From Sinorhizobium fredii USDA 257 (GTDB lineage: Bacteria; Pseudomonadota; Alphaproteobacteria; Rhizobiales; Rhizobiaceae): DNA of 6,448 nucleotides. The DNA lies in the NCBI RefSeq assembly GCF_000265205.3, contig NT_187158.1:1-6448 (forward strand). The letters are read 5' to 3'. Below are positions 6,306 through 6,448 of this stretch, piece by piece; position 1 is the first letter of the stretch; every line of letters starts with the position of its first letter. A model generated the notes under the pieces. The model was not told where the DNA came from and made no database searches. It worked only from the letters and a program-made list of their open reading frames with translations. The translations under genes and the position numbers were made by a program.

Positions 6306-6448
6306 AGAGCCTGACCGAAAAAGAGTTGAGTGAAATCAGCCAGTTGTGATTCTGTTTGTTTGCTTAGGACGAACGGAGACCACAATGGGCTGGACTGATT
6401 TCACCCGTCGGCAATATGCCCGACGCGCAAGGCGGTATGCAAGCGAGG
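6306..6448 (+). mobile_element. Left end of an IS5-family insertion sequence (partial)
   Basis: The element seems to begin near 6306, with a terminal sequence GAGCCTGACCGAAAAAGAG and a TTA just before it, compatible with the small T-A-type targets of IS5-group elements. The transposase start follows about 80 bases in. The right end is outside the window, so the inverted repeat and target duplication cannot be checked. The boundary lies only about 15 bases after the peptidase stop codon. Confidence 0.6.
6385..6448 (+). CDS. IS5-family transposase, N-terminal fragment
   Basis: ATG at 6385 is preceded by GGAGA at 6375-6379, a good ribosome site. The 21 visible codons begin MGWTDFTRRQYARR and continue with an Arg-rich stretch (RARRYASE). 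This opening is characteristic of the IS5-group transposases (DDE, DUF4096-type N-terminus) widespread in rhizobia. The gene runs off the window end, so intactness cannot be judged. Confidence 0.8.
   Translation, partial: MGWTDFTRRQYARRARRYASE

Overview
The window comes from the symbiotic DNA (symbiotic plasmid or island) of a rhizobium, i.e. a nitrogen-fixing alphaproteobacterium. The evidence is a NodD-type nod box, the Nod-factor-modifying genes nodS and nodU behind it, two tandem sigma-54 (RpoN) promoters, and rhizobial insertion-sequence pieces at both edges. From memory, the order nodS - nodU - prolyl-oligopeptidase-like gene matches the nodS/nodU/y4nA cluster of the Sinorhizobium fredii NGR234 symbiotic plasmid. 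I would place the strain near that group, but the species cannot be fixed from this window.

Layout, left to right: (1) 1-378, the C-terminal end of an IS256-family (Mutator-type) transposase, probably frameshifted at about base 11, with its terminal region running to about 450. (2) 555-602, a well-conserved nod box. (3) 726-1351, nodS (Nod-factor N-methyltransferase), broken by a one-base deletion in an A run. (4) 1368-3043, nodU (Nod-factor carbamoyltransferase), with AAG where the ATG should be and a one-base deletion in a G run. (5) 3044-3999, about 1 kb with no intact gene. It holds a degenerate minus-strand coding remnant, a short plus-strand open stretch and a possible IS21-like terminus. 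(6) 4000-4039, two nearly identical sigma-54 promoters in tandem. (7) 4111-6291, an intact 726-residue serine peptidase of family S9 (prolyl oligopeptidase type) with a complete catalytic triad. (8) From about 6306 to the window end, the left end of an IS5-family element with the first 21 codons of its transposase.

Functionally, the nod box would place nodSU under NodD and plant flavonoids. NodS and NodU would N-methylate and 6-O-carbamoylate the non-reducing-end glucosamine of the Nod factor. As read, neither protein can be made in full, so the strain would make Nod factors without these decorations unless other copies exist or the homopolymer deletions are sequencing errors. The peptidase gene is intact and has its own RpoN-type promoters, which points to expression in low-oxygen or nitrogen-fixing conditions (bacteroids) rather than during flavonoid-induced nodulation. 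The picture is a decaying nodulation operon next to a conserved, independently regulated peptidase, in a region worked over by insertion sequences. I found no tRNA, rRNA, CRISPR array or wholly new multi-gene system.
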